NCBI GenBank assembly: GCA_029948255.1
Contig: JALIZF010001333.1
Location: 62,001-126,000, forward strand
Length of the DNA stretch: 64,000 nt
Origin: Telmatactis stephensoni
Taxonomy: Eukaryota; Cnidaria; Anthozoa; Actiniaria; Isophelliidae
Reading direction: 5' to 3'
A program made the translations under genes and the position numbers. Position 1 is the stretch's first letter. Each line of letters begins with the position of its first letter. The notes under the pieces are model-generated. The model was not told where the DNA came from and did not search any database. It was given only the letters and a program-made list of their open reading frames with translations. This document shows, one piece after another, positions 14,101-24,854 of the stretch.

Positions 14101-17100
14101 AGTTTTTGTGAGAAAAGAGTTGAATTTGAGGGTTTTTCAACTATAAAGTTTTAGTTTTGTCGAGTGCCGGCGAGGTTCCTTGTACTGGTATAAAACCTTT
14201 ATTGATAGAAAAACAATTTCTGAATGACATTGTAAAAGAAATGCTTAAATAAAGTCACTATAAATAATAAAACAATTTATTATACAATTCTCAAAAGAAC
14301 GTACGCACCGGTGATATGCAAAAGAACGCGAAAATTAAAATAGAGCAGATTTCGTATGACTGTGAAAACGGCACTGCACGGTCACGGTACGGTTACGGCA
14401 GGAATTTCAAATGTTTTTATAGACAACACGGCACTCGCACGGTCACGGTAAGATACATAGATACATAGATACATACATGATTGAGACTCCCTCAGCAGGG
14501 CTTTTCAGCTCAATTTACAATTCCTAACTAAATCATATAAATCAAACATAAATGGATTAAGAATCCCAACTGGCAAACAAGCATGGCCGAGAAACTGAAT
14601 TTGAACTAATCGAAATCGGAACAAATTCAGTCTCAGCTACCTTTTTCACGATCGGAAATTTATTCCAACTTCCAAATATGTAAGGCGCAGCTAGTCCGTT
14701 TCACACTCATACGAAGTCTGCTCTTCATGACCGTATTAAGTTAGTATAACATTTGAATGGCTTCCCATTGCATAACTTATATATATGTTTTATAGACTTT
14801 GCATTGAGTATTTTTATTAATATTACCATGTCTTTGCATTCAAATTAAAAACCCATTGAATCATGTGCTGCTTCGCATATCAAGAAATAGTTATAAACAA
14901 GTATCATTTTTCTACTTCCATATAAGGAAATTTGTACTTACCATATTTGGAAGTTGGAATAAATTTCCGATCGTGAAAAAAGGATTTTCTTCGAAAATTT
15001 TCTCAAAACTTACAGATTTTCGAGTAAAAACATAATTTCTAGTCGGCCATCTTAATTTCTGGCCGAAAAAAGACTGAAAAGTAAAAAATAGGTATCCCAG
15101 TTTATTTTACCATAGGAAGCCCGAAAACGACACCAATTTACTGTTGCGCGAGGTGTACATGTCTTGTACTCGACATGAAATCTCTCAAAAACACGTTGTG
15201 AATGAAACTTAGAAAAGAATGGAGATTTTGCGCACCTTTGCGACATTTAATTTTAGATTTTAATCTAATAAAAATAGTCGCTCAATGAGCGCGTGTGGCT
15301 TACTGCTTGTGCTAACATATAGAATTGTAAATATGGGAGAGTAAACGACCGAGCAGAGGGACTGAGGAAGAATCTACAAAGTTTATTTTTTGGGCTTCCT
15401 GTGGAGTTACGCACGAACGGACTTACATATCCCTAAGTGGCTTCGCCTCTTCGAGGCAGTAAGCCACAGAAACAAAAATATAACATTTGAAAAGAGCACA
15501 CCAAAATTACTCAGTAGAAGTTGAAATTTTGAAGTAGTTTTGATAAATAGCGCCAAAGGTATGAGCCGCTGAAATTTGCTTTTGTTTCTAAACGTTTGGT
15601 TGTAGGCAAGCTGTTTCCCACCACCGAACGTTTCTATAGAAAAATTTATCAAAACTACTTCAAAATTTCAACTTCTATTAATTTTGGTCTGCTCTTTTCA
15701 AATGTTTTATTTTTTTGTAAGATTAAAATTTGATGTGTCATGGTGATGTCACGCAAGGTGTGCAAAATCCCCATTGGTTAGACAGAGGCAACAATAATAA
15801 TTAAGAAGCATCACTAAAGTGAATATATAGTGATGTTTTTCTTTTTTATTGGAAAACTTTGGATTTCAAACAATAAGCATAGACCAGTGCGCATGCTCAT
15901 GTTTTAATCATGACGTCATGAGAGCCCCATCTTGTCACTATGTTTGGCGAACAGCTGTGAAAAGAACAAGTGTTATTCATTTTCTAAATTATCCTTACGC
16001 CATCTTCACACCATCCACACAATTCTTGCAAGAGAGTAAGCAAGTAGGTTCAGTTGAATATCTCGATAAAGACTAAGCTGTTTCTGTAGATTCATTCTTG
16101 CAGCCAATACTAATTTAAACCAAATTTGGATTAATTTATCTCTACCATCAATGTGTCTCTTTTATTGCAAAAGTTTTAAAACACTAGATCATACTAATTA
16201 ATCGTGTTTAGGTTTTAAGAAATGGCCAACACTCTGTGTACATCCTTATAATTATATATCTGAATGTGCGCGGCCGGGAGACTCGACATTCTCCCCCCCC
16301 CCCCCCCCTTCCTTTCCCTCTGGTCCTCGAGGACGCGGGAGGGACTGGAGGCTGCCAAATGTTGCACAAGGTGTGGCCGTACTGCCTGTTCATAGAGTTG
16401 AACGACACTTAATCATAGGGCTATCATTCTTGTAGTTTCAACAGCGCTGATGCAGACGTAGCCATAGACGTAGCACTTCCCAAAGGCTACCAGAAAGGAC
16501 TAAGACCAGGATATCCAGGTATTTGTGCTTATTGTTCTTTAATACAAAACATTGAGGCTATAGATATTACCGTTGTATCAACTGAAGGTACTCATCAGAT
16601 TTCATTCCTTTTAAAAGTGCCAGAGCTCAGTAATTTGAAGGCAGGTTAGCGCGAACACAGATTTAAATCTAAAGAAAACTATTGATTTTCACCTTTGGTT
16701 AGAGCTAAAGCGCTTTCGAACATCTGAGCCCAGTATATGATTATTGGTACTGAGATCTTAGATTCACCACAATCATTTAAGGTCGGTACACACTAGGTGG
16801 CAACTCGCTGCCACACGAAGCATGCTGCCACACAAGTCGCTGCCACACGATGGTGCCACACAAGTCGCTGCTAAACGATGGTGCCACACAAGTTGCTGCC
16901 ACACGATGCTGCAAGTTGCTGCCACACGATGCTGCCACACAAGTTGCTGCCACACGATGCGGCGACACGTCGCTTCGTGTGCATCGCCCTGCGACGAAGC
17001 CACTTTCACTCATTTTGTCGCTGCGGTCGTACGAATTAAAACCAGTTTGAATTTGTGCGACATGTCGCGAGGAAAAAATTCTGTCGCGGGGACAAAAATT

Positions 17101-20100
17101 TTCTCAAAAACTCTAAAGTGCACACGAGGGGGAATTAAAGGCCGATAGGCGACAAGTCGCAACGACACGACGTGGCGACAAGTTGGCACTACGCGGGAAA
17201 CCACGTGCACTGCGTGGTGTGGTGCAACCACGCATCCAACGGCTACCTTTTGAAATGTCAAATCACGCGTGAACTCGATAACGCAATATCACGCAACTGA
17301 TTTCGGTGTAATCACGCTTCACGCTTCTCGTCATTTGTCACCACATACTTCCCATTTGTCATTAATTTTTTAGAATCATTAAGATTACTACATGTTGATT
17401 TCAAAATGAACTTTAACATGATCCACTGTTTTGGCGTTAAGACTCTAAGATATGAAGTTTTAACTCGTTTTTACTGATTGTTTTGTTAGGACCTCCAGTA
17501 CAAGTTCAATCAGACCTTTACATTAATTCTTTTGGGAACATAGAAGAGGCCAAAATGGTTTGTTGTACAAGAAAAATCTTTGAATTCATCTATCTCAATT
17601 GTATTTCTTCCTTCCTCTATGTTGTCTTTTTCTGTTCCGTCATCCAATGGGACGGATCGAAAATGCCAAAACTGCATTAGCAAGCGCAAGTCATTTAGAT
17701 ATCGTACTAATTACATGAATATAGACGACTTTCAAAAATGGCGGCCTAGTACATGAGAACGAGGCCACAAAGGCCTTGTTACCAGAAAATAAGCGTGGCG
17801 AAACTTCTATTTCTATTAAAGATGATGTGTTCCTCTTCCCTTTGAAATAACTATTTTCTGTGCATTTTACAGGATATACTTAGGCTCATTTGATGCCATG
17901 ATAATTTTGAGGCCTTTCTGGCCTCGTTCTCGTGAACAATGAGCCCGCCATTTTTGAAAGTATTCTATATCATTTGAATTTTTGCACAGGAATACAAAGT
18001 TTATGCATATTTGCGACAATACTGGAATGAGGAACGACTGGCGGGGAGAATCAATGAGTCAATAATTCTTAAAGGTGAAGATATCGCAAAGGTTTGGAGA
18101 CCTGATCCATTTTGCTACAATGCTAGAGAGTCTACACTAAGCGTTAGTGATGCAGATATTAATAGTATGATGACGATTGATTCCAAGGGCAATGTAGTCT
18201 ACAGCAGAATGTAAGCACATCCAATACATTCACGTGTTAAGTAACAATTCGTATAAGAACTAGAGTCGTTTTCGTATGAGTGGGAACACTGTACGGTTAC
18301 GATACGATACGGTTACGGCATGAATTTCGAATGTTTTTATAGACATTACGGCACTGACACCGTCACGGTACGGCGCGGTAAGTTTCCCACTCATACGAAA
18401 ACGTCTCTATCTAGAGCAGATATCGTGTGAGTGTGAAACGGACAGCGCCGTGCCGTGACTGTGTCAGTGCCGTGTTGTCTATGCAAAGGTTGGAAGTTCC
18501 TGCCATAACTGTGCCATGATCGTGCGGTGCCGTTTTCACAGTCATACGAAATGTACTCTATTGTTCGTGCTATATTCGCAACAATTTCATATATTAAAAC
18601 TCAGGAAAGCTCTCATGAAGAGAGAATCATATATTTATTGAGATAGAAACATTGTGCTAATTTTTAAAGTTATGGAAGATTTCTATGCATTAACCAATGA
18701 GATGGACGGTTTAAACAATATCACAATTAGGACCTTTCTGTATTCCTTGCCGTTCGCTTGCCTTATTTCTAAAATACACTCTATCACTAGGGACCTTAAG
18801 CAACCAAGACGACGACGGCAAGGAAAACGGGACGTTTGCGTCCTCAAGTTCCCGTTCTCTACACAGCGTGAAATCTGGACTTTTCACGTTGTAGTTTTGC
18901 AGAATACGGTTGATTTCCTTACAGCCCTTCTCATTTGCACGTGCGTTTATTGTATTTTGTAATTAAGGCCATTGTCTTACGCCGTCGTCGTCCTCGTTGC
19001 CGTCTTCGTTGCTTAAGGGATCTAATATTGAGAACAGAACAGTTTGACGTGCGCACGCAAGCCTGCGGTGTGCTCTTATAAAGCATGCGCCATGCACCTC
19101 GACGTCATTTTTCTTTTGAATTTTTAGGACAATCATAGTGGCAGAATGCGACATGGACTTACGCGAATTTCCGATGGATACACAGAAATGCTATTTAAAG
19201 TTTAGTAGCTGTAAGTGTTTTTATGTTAATACACATGTTAAAACTGATTTTCAATACCTTTACTACCTTTACCTTCTCGCTCGTGATTGGTTAGTGCTCG
19301 GTCTTCTGTGCAAGAGGTCCCGAGTTTGATTCCCAATGACTTCACATCCTTGTTTCAACTTCTTTCCTTTCCGTGTAGCTTTAATTAGCTTTAAATACCC
19401 GTAAAAGGGAGCACTGATGGATACAGGGGGTAGAGGGCGCACCTTCGAAAGCTTAAACACGACCCCCTGGCTCGGGAGAATTGGGCAACCACTCCCCGCG
19501 GACTCGAAGTAAAATAAGTTAACCTTTTACCTTAGTTTTTACCTTCACACAATCAAAACAACCAACTGGCCAACCAACCGACTGACCGACGGAACGACCC
19601 ACCAACCCAGCAAAATCTCCATACATTCTTTTTAAAAACTCTATATTACGGACTATCCCCATTACGGAGAACCGACAACTGATCTCGGGCCCCAAATGGA
19701 AAAATCCACACAAATTCTACCTCTTTATCAGGACAGTGTATTCTTTACTAACTCTTGTAAGTTGAAATTCTATCCTGATTGTACACATGATTTTGTTCCT
19801 TTTTGATCATAAAAAAAACACTAAATACAATACTTGTCATGAGAAATGACGTCATAAGCCAACCTCTTTAGTAAGGACACCTCTGTAATACGGACAATTC
19901 GGCCCTTCGGTGTCCGTGTTAGGGAGGTGCCACTGTATTACCAAAAAAATGTAAAATTATGAAACGATTTTACCGTATACTTGTGCATCCTCATGCTAAA
20001 CATTATGGAGCAACCTCAAAATAAAACAAATAAGTCATAATAATAAATAATAGATAAATAACTGCTTATTTAAGTGTCCAAGTCTTCTAGCGCTTGCGCA

Positions 20101-23100
20101 CTAATTGGGGGACACTGTACTCTCACACATAATATCCCTACATTCATTTGATTTAACTTTTTTTTCAGACAGCTATAATGACAAACATATCAAATGGTCA
20201 TGGACAAGAAGTCATGCTGTAGTAGTTGAAAGAAAAAACCTTGCACAATTTTACTTTACAAGTCTCCAAACCAAAACATATACTGACACGTATAGTCTAG
20301 GTAAGTGACGATGGTATTCCAAAAACAACCGAATCGAAAAAAAACTGAAAAACGAAAAGGATAGGTAAAATGAATGGGATTTTAAAATTTGATTTTCAAA
20401 TTCTTCCCTTTGCAAGTCATTTTTGACTGTCTCATTTTGAATCTCAAAGTGAGCCAGATAAAAAGCTAGAAAATATAAAGAGTAGACGATAAGTGCAGCT
20501 GATTTCAAACAAACATAGCTTTACTGACGAAATCTTTACAATAGACAACTTTCAAAAATGGCGGGCTCATTGTTCACGATAACAAGGCCAGAAAGGCCTC
20601 CAAAATCATTATGGCATGAAATGAGTCTTACTATATCCTGTAAAATGCACAGAAAATATTTATTTCAAAAGGAACAGGAACAAATCGTCTTTGATAGCAA
20701 TAGAAGTGTCGCCACGCTTATTTTCTGGTAACAAGGCTTTTGTGGCCTCGTTCCGCTCATGTACTAGGCCGCCATTTTTGAAAGTCGTCTATTAGTTTAT
20801 CGCTTTTTGAGGAAATACATTTTCTTTAGTACCAAGTTTCTTCACTTGGAGACATAGCCTGGGTAGTACCTTGAGTTACCACACGTCAAAGATCAATATG
20901 TTATTCTTGGTTTGCAAGCATTCCCAAGAGCTAGAGGGAATTGAACAAGACATGGCAGACACGTTGGTGGTTTTTATCTTGATTTTCTTTTGTCAAGACC
21001 ACCAACATGGCGGCCATGTCTTTTGTCTCCACATTCTCCGGGGAATGCTTACAAACCAAGAATGCAGAGGTCCTATTTGAAGTGCCCCTAGCCGACCTAA
21101 TTTGACATTTTGATAACTGTTTCTTTATAAGCTTTATGGTTTAATATTTTTGGCTAAAGGCATCTCCTTTTTGAGGTTTGAGAGTTTGAAATCTGAAAAT
21201 GCATGCAAAAGAAATGATGTCCAACCCAGGATTTATCTGATATACAAAAACCACTAGAGATAGTTTACTGGTTTTTCCATTTGCAAAACCATTTTCATTG
21301 CCAAAAGAAAGAATGTTTTTGCTACTATTTTGCCAAATTAGAAACAAAATTAGACAAATTCCTGGTTTAACGACGTTACCTCATTTGCATTTTCCGTTTC
21401 CAAAAGCTTATAACTCCAAAAGTAAACATCCTCATTCATCCTCATTCTCATTGATCCTCATTAATTCACATCCACATCCATTCAAGAATATTTTAATATT
21501 GTTTAAAAACAATCCAGCTATTCAATTTACGAAGAAATATAATGATCATTCAAATTTCAAATTAGGAGTTATTGGCACTTTAGACGAATTCGGAAATTTA
21601 TTAAATGACTTGCTCCAGCTACTGTCGATCAGTACGGCTGATTATCAGTAGTTTGAATGCGCGCAAATTGTTTCTGCATGTTGGTGCCATTTTTGTCTCC
21701 ATTCGATCGATCTTAGGACTGTTTTGATTCATTTATTTAAGCCGGATTTCCTCACATTTCTTCCCTAAAAAAGTGTAGAAGCCCAACCTGAAATTCCCCC
21801 TTAACTTACATTTGCTGATTTCCGTCAAAAATTTCGAAACAATTTCTCTACGCTGGAGCCTGGTTTAGACATTACTTGATGCAGGGGACAGGGGCGGATT
21901 TAGGAAGGGGGGGGGGGGGTGCAGCACACCCTCCTAAGTTGACTTGGCCCCTTTTGTTCTCTATACTTTTCCAAAATATCCTCTGGATACTCGGGACAGT
22001 TCCGATTTCTATATCGTTGCATCCCCCCCCCCGAAGGATAATCTTGCATCCGCCCTCCCCCGGGGGGAATAAAAGTCGGTTAACACGGACTCGTCATGTT
22101 CTTTTTTTAAGAAAGAGTCAAATGTGCAATTTGAAATTACTTTTTCCCCTCACCAGGTAACTACTCCATTATTGAGGTAGAATTTTATTTCAAGCGCCGT
22201 CTTGGTTATTTCTTGATACAAGTTTACGCACCAGACATCTTCATCGTTATGCTGAGCTGGATAGTCTTCTGGATGGACAGAAATGACATGGGTAATCGTA
22301 TGGCGTTGGGTATTACTACAATCTTAACCATTATGTTTCTGATGGGATCTATTAATGCCGCAATGCCACGTGTTAGCTATCCCAAAGCACTTGATTGGTA
22401 TCTCATGATCTCTTTTGCTCTCGTCTTTATGGCCTTGATTGAATGTACTATTGTTTTTGTACTACTGAATCGTGAAGCTAAGAAAATGAAAGAGAAGAAA
22501 GAACCTGGTAACAAGGTACTGATGTGGGCAGGAGAGGGTAACCAGGATACTGAGACACGTGGGTCACGTGATGTCACCCATTTCGGCTATTTTTAGATCA
22601 TAGCCACTTGCGCTGCGACGCGAAAACAGGGCGTTAGATGACGAATTTGTCACTTTCGTTCGTTGCGTGACTACCGTGACAACTTCACGACGCCACGTTC
22701 AGGACGCCATTTCGCTTGTTTCACGTCCTCTTCTTGACGTCGGCAACGTCAACAGTTGTTTTGAACAAAATTTGTCAGCGCACGCAGTGTCCTCTTTAAC
22801 GCCGCGTCGTGTTTCCTAAATCACTCTAATTAGCAAACACGACGCGACGTTAAAGAAGACGCCGCGCGCGCTGACGAATTTTGTGCGAAATGGCCGTGAC
22901 GTCTCCGACGTCTAGAAGAGGACGCGAAAACAAGCGAAATGGCATCTCGAATGTTGCGTCGAGACGTTGTCATGGTAGTCACGCAACGAACGAATGTGAT
23001 AAGTTCGTCCTGTTTTCGCCTCGCGTCGCGTTTCCCAAATCATTCTAATATTTTCCATGCGTTCGCTACTAACGCGCTATGCATTCGAGTTCGAAAAGTA

Positions 23101-24316
23101 GCCAAATGTGGCGCAATACGTCAAATTCAGCTACCGAAGATTTTTACAAGGCACGCACGGAGTCTCAGTCTCCTTTATGTTCTCTTGATATAGACTATAG
23201 GTCGGCAGAAAAATAGCTACTTACAAACAGGTAGTTAGCGAAGCTGACATGTTTTCAGGCCGATATAAAGACAAGCAGTTGATCTGTCTACGATTGAAAA
23301 GCGTCTAGACCTCTAGACATGCATGTAGTTAGTCTAGCAGACGGACGTTCACAAACAGTAAGACAGACCTTCAGGCCGCCAGATAGAAAAACATATTTTT
23401 GTCAATCAGACGCACGTGTTTAGGTAGAAAGACAGACGAACAGATAGATGGACGTACAAACCGCCAGCCAGACTAAGGGCGGGGACTCAGACAAACGTAG
23501 CTTTAAATCACCAGATACGGACGAACATTATGTCAGTCAGACAGACATACACGTTTAGGCACCGATAGTGCAACTAAACAAGATACCATAATACCAAGAG
23601 ACCATAATAGTAAGAGAGCGAAACTCAGTGTTGATGTCTGTGCGATGCTCGAGGCGGCTAAGGCTATTTTCAGTAACTTCGCCGTCGCGCGCGCAAGGCT
23701 CTCAAACAATGGAATTTGATTTTTGACGTTTGCGCGGACGGTACCGTTTGCTTTCGGTTTTTGAATTCTATTGTTTAAAAGCCTTGTGCGCGTGATGGCG
23801 AAGTTACTAAAAATAGCCTTAGTCGCCGCGAACATCGCACAGACATCAATACTGAGTTTCGCTCTCTTAGTATTATGGTCTCTTGATAATACTGAAAGAG
23901 CGGAATTCGCAGATTGATGTCTGCGCGATGTTTTCGACGCCATATCGTGATTCAGATATTTATATTTTGTATATTTTTATTATTTCTTTTTTTAGCCCGA
24001 TTTGGAGAACATCAACACAAGTAGTGCTAAATGTCCTCACCGTGTTTTATTAATCGCGGACAACGCGTCCTTTCGCAAACGCGATGGTTCTGACAATGAT
24101 TCTAAAGACGACAAAGGCGATGATTTTGGTCGACGTCAAAACCATAAAACTGGAAACAAAGTTGTTTTCACCCGTTCAGATTCCCAAATAAAGAATGCGA
24201 TCAAAAAGGTCAAGAACGGAGGTCATTCTGTTGACACGTTGGCTAAAGTAATATTCCCTGCGACATTCATTGTATTTAATGTGGTTTACTGGGTAATCTA
24301 CCTCGATGTACTGTAG
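11134..24316 (+). CDS. Gene A: Cys-loop ligand-gated ion channel subunit (glycine/GABA-A receptor-like), 442 aa, 8 coding exons
   Basis: Predicted plasma-membrane pentameric channel subunit. Exons: 11134-11195, 16436-16518, 17490-17557, 17990-18210, 19128-19210, 20169-20300, 22157-22515, 23996-24316 (stop TAG). Phases join without a break and the total is 443 codons. Residues 1-20 form a hydrophobic signal peptide. Arg80 sits in YLRQYW (loop D, the GlyR Arg65 position). The Cys-loop is Cys152-Cys166 with FPMD inside. M1 is about 234-256, M2 264-283 (GNR then MALGITT), M3 297-319, then a charged M3-M4 loop and M4 near the C terminus (IFPATFIVFNVVYW). There is a glycosylation sequon at NES in exon 4. 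The second disulfide of vertebrate GlyR loop C is absent, as in GABA-A receptors. Exon 1 rests on phase match, signal-peptide character and a GC donor, so it is less certain than the rest. Ligand and ion selectivity cannot be read directly. Confidence 0.88.
11196..11201 (+). other. GC splice donor of gene A intron 1
   Basis: Exon 1 ends AAG and the intron starts GCAAGT, the strong consensus for the rare GC-AG intron class. It joins in phase 2 to the acceptor at 16435. No GT donor nearby keeps phase. Confidence 0.65.
12415..12545. repeat. (AAAC)n-type simple repeat in gene A intron 1
   Basis: Runs of ACAA and AAAC units. Lys/Gln/Thr-rich and Phe/Val/Cys-rich ORFs on the two strands are artefacts of this composition. 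Confidence 0.85.
14341..14728. repeat. GAGCAG-ended MITE, copy 3, split by a nested insertion
   Basis: Left part 14341-14455 matches the family through CACGGTCACGGTA; the right terminus (TTTCACACTCATACGAAG) reappears at 14699. The sequence between is foreign. Confidence 0.65.
14456..14690 (-). mobile_element. Nested retro-insertion with (GTATCTAT)n tail
   Basis: Read on the minus strand it ends GAGGGAGTCTCAATCATG followed by repeats of GTATCTAT, the form of a SINE or LINE 3' end. It sits inside the MITE at 14341-14728. Confidence 0.55.
14640..14983. repeat. Long inverted repeat, arms about 40 bp
   Basis: Arm 14640-14680 (CACGATCGGAAATTTATTCC and on) is the complement of 14942-14983. The 260-base space between includes the right end of the neighbouring MITE. 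Lies in gene A intron 1. Confidence 0.75.
15484..15704. repeat. Inverted-repeat element in gene A intron 1
   Basis: CATTTGAAAAGAGCA and the following roughly 60 bases (GAAGTTGAAATTTTGAAGTA) are repeated in complement at 15645-15704. MITE-like. Confidence 0.75.
16800..16975. repeat. Minisatellite of GCTGCCACAC units in gene A intron 2
   Basis: Tandem units of roughly 25-32 bases built on GCTGCCACACGATG and GCCACACAAGT, seven or so copies. Flanking GGTCGGTACACACTAGGTGG suggests it lies in a larger element reaching about 17230. ORFs on both strands are artefacts. Confidence 0.8.
17721..17968 (-). repeat. GACGACTTTC MITE, copy 1, in gene A intron 3
   Basis: Terminal arms ATAGACGACTTTCAAAAATG and its complement (second arm mutated to TATTCTAT). 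Fills more than half of the 432-base intron and ends about 20 bases before exon 4. Same family as 20541 and 45964. Confidence 0.85.
18261..18410. repeat. GAGCAG-ended MITE, copy 4, gene A intron 4
   Basis: TTTTCGTATGAGTGGGAACA and its complement TTTCCCACTCATACGAAAAC bound an interior of CGGTTACGGCA and CGGTCACGGTA repeats. Confidence 0.8.
18412..18561. repeat. GAGCAG-ended MITE, copy 5, abutting copy 4
   Basis: TAGAGCAGATATCGTGTGAG to AGTCATACGAAATGTACTCTA. Directly adjoins the previous copy, so two members sit end to end. Confidence 0.8.
19279..19485 (+). mobile_element. tRNA-derived SINE, truncated, gene A intron 5
   Basis: GTGATTGGTTAGTGCTCGG (A box) and GAGGTCCCGAGTTTGATTCCC (B box region), then a body shared with the SINE at 30775 (GAGCACTGATGGA). 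The TTTAC tail is absent. Confidence 0.75.
19848..19940. repeat. Transposon-end sequence ending AGGGAGGTGCCACTGTA
   Basis: CACCTCTGTAATACGGACA and GTGTCCGTGTTAGGGAGG flank a short loop. The GTGCCACTGTA end resembles inverted-repeat ends of DNA transposons. Gene A intron 5. Confidence 0.5.
20541..20792 (+). repeat. GACGACTTTC MITE, copy 2, gene A intron 6
   Basis: ATAGACAACTTTCAAAAATG to the complementary AAAGTCGTCTAT, inner AAGGCCT motifs shared with copies at 17721 and 45964. Confidence 0.85.
20903..21063. repeat. Hairpin element (ATTCTTGGTTTGCAAGCATT), gene A intron 6
   Basis: ATTCTTGGTTTGCAAGCATT is mirrored by GGGAATGCTTACAAACCAAG at the other end, with inner arms ACATGGC/GCCATGT. A related hairpin lies at 44042-44168. 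Confidence 0.8.
21889..22062. repeat. CAGGGGCGGAT-ended MITE, copy 1, gene A intron 6
   Basis: Begins CAGGGGCGGATTTAGG and ends near GCATCCGCCCTCCCCC. The same end type recurs at 51672 and 61677. Ends about 95 bases before the M1-M3 exon. Confidence 0.65.
22613..23030. repeat. Large palindrome of about 418 bp, gene A intron 7
   Basis: The left half (GCGACGCGAAAACAGGGCG, CGTTCGTTGCGTGAC, GAGGACGTGAAACAAGCG-like) is repeated in complement in the right half to GCCTCGCGTCGCG, centre near 22825. GC-rich compared with its surroundings. MITE-like fold-back element. Confidence 0.85.
23200..23590. repeat. AGAC-rich degenerate simple repeat, gene A intron 7
   Basis: Many scattered AGACAGAC, AGACGGAC and AGATAGA units without a fixed period. 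Confidence 0.5.
23595..23885. repeat. CAAGAGACCATAAT inverted-repeat MITE, copy 1, gene A intron 7
   Basis: CAAGAGACCATAATAGTAAG and following GAGCGAAACTC are complemented at the right end (GCTCTCTTAGTATTATGGTC). A second copy lies at 47322-47573. The ORF at 23533-23943 lies within it and is not a gene. Confidence 0.85.
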
Positions 24317-24728
24317 TTGCTGTCTACTCCTGAATTGAGACTACAAGAGAAACATTTCTGGCATGAACGGGTCACCTGTGTGGAGTTTCACCAAGAACTT
24401 TTATAAATATAATCGTATGAAAGATACAAGTATGTAGCTGCAGAAAATTCCTTAATGGGCTTCCTGTTAAAAGGGGAGACTGGGAAGGAGGCAGCTCCAG
24501 TCCTCCCTCTTCCATTCTGTTCCACTGTGAAGCAGTGTGGCGCAAAGCTATATATTTTTTTCGTTTTAGAGATTATAGATAGATTAGAACAATTTTCTCC
24601 TACAAAAGAGTCTTATTTCATCATATATATATACAAAGTATATTCAAAAGTCAACTCGAAAGGAAAAGGATTTTATATTTCTTGGACCTAATCAACTGAT
24701 TATTTTTCGAATCCTTGAAGGTTCACAT

Positions 24729-24822
24729 ACAGTCAACTCTCATAAGCGACCCCTCTTGGTGCAAGAAAAAAGCGGTCGCTTAAGGAAGGTGGTCGCTTAC
24801 GAGAGGTGGTGGCTTACGAGAC
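24729..24822. repeat. GCGACC/GGTCGCTTACGAGAGG repeat
   Basis: TCAACTCTCATAAGCGACC faces three following copies of GGTCGCTTA or GGTGGCTTACGAGA. Looks like a transposon terminus with short internal repeats. Confidence 0.55.
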
Positions 24823-24854
24823 TAGTGTATGTGTACTGTTAAGTGGATCAGTGG

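Noticed and set aside
16773..17148. Several overlapping His/Ala/Thr-rich ORFs in different frames
   Set aside because: Products of the GCTGCCACAC minisatellite; no conserved frame.
22501..22512. GTAACA at 22508 as donor of the gene A pore exon
   Set aside because: It would end in phase 1 and shift the M4 exon out of frame; GTACTG at 22516 keeps phase 0.
23533..23943. 136-codon minus-strand ORF
   Set aside because: Lies within the palindromic MITE at 23595-23885 inside gene A intron 7.
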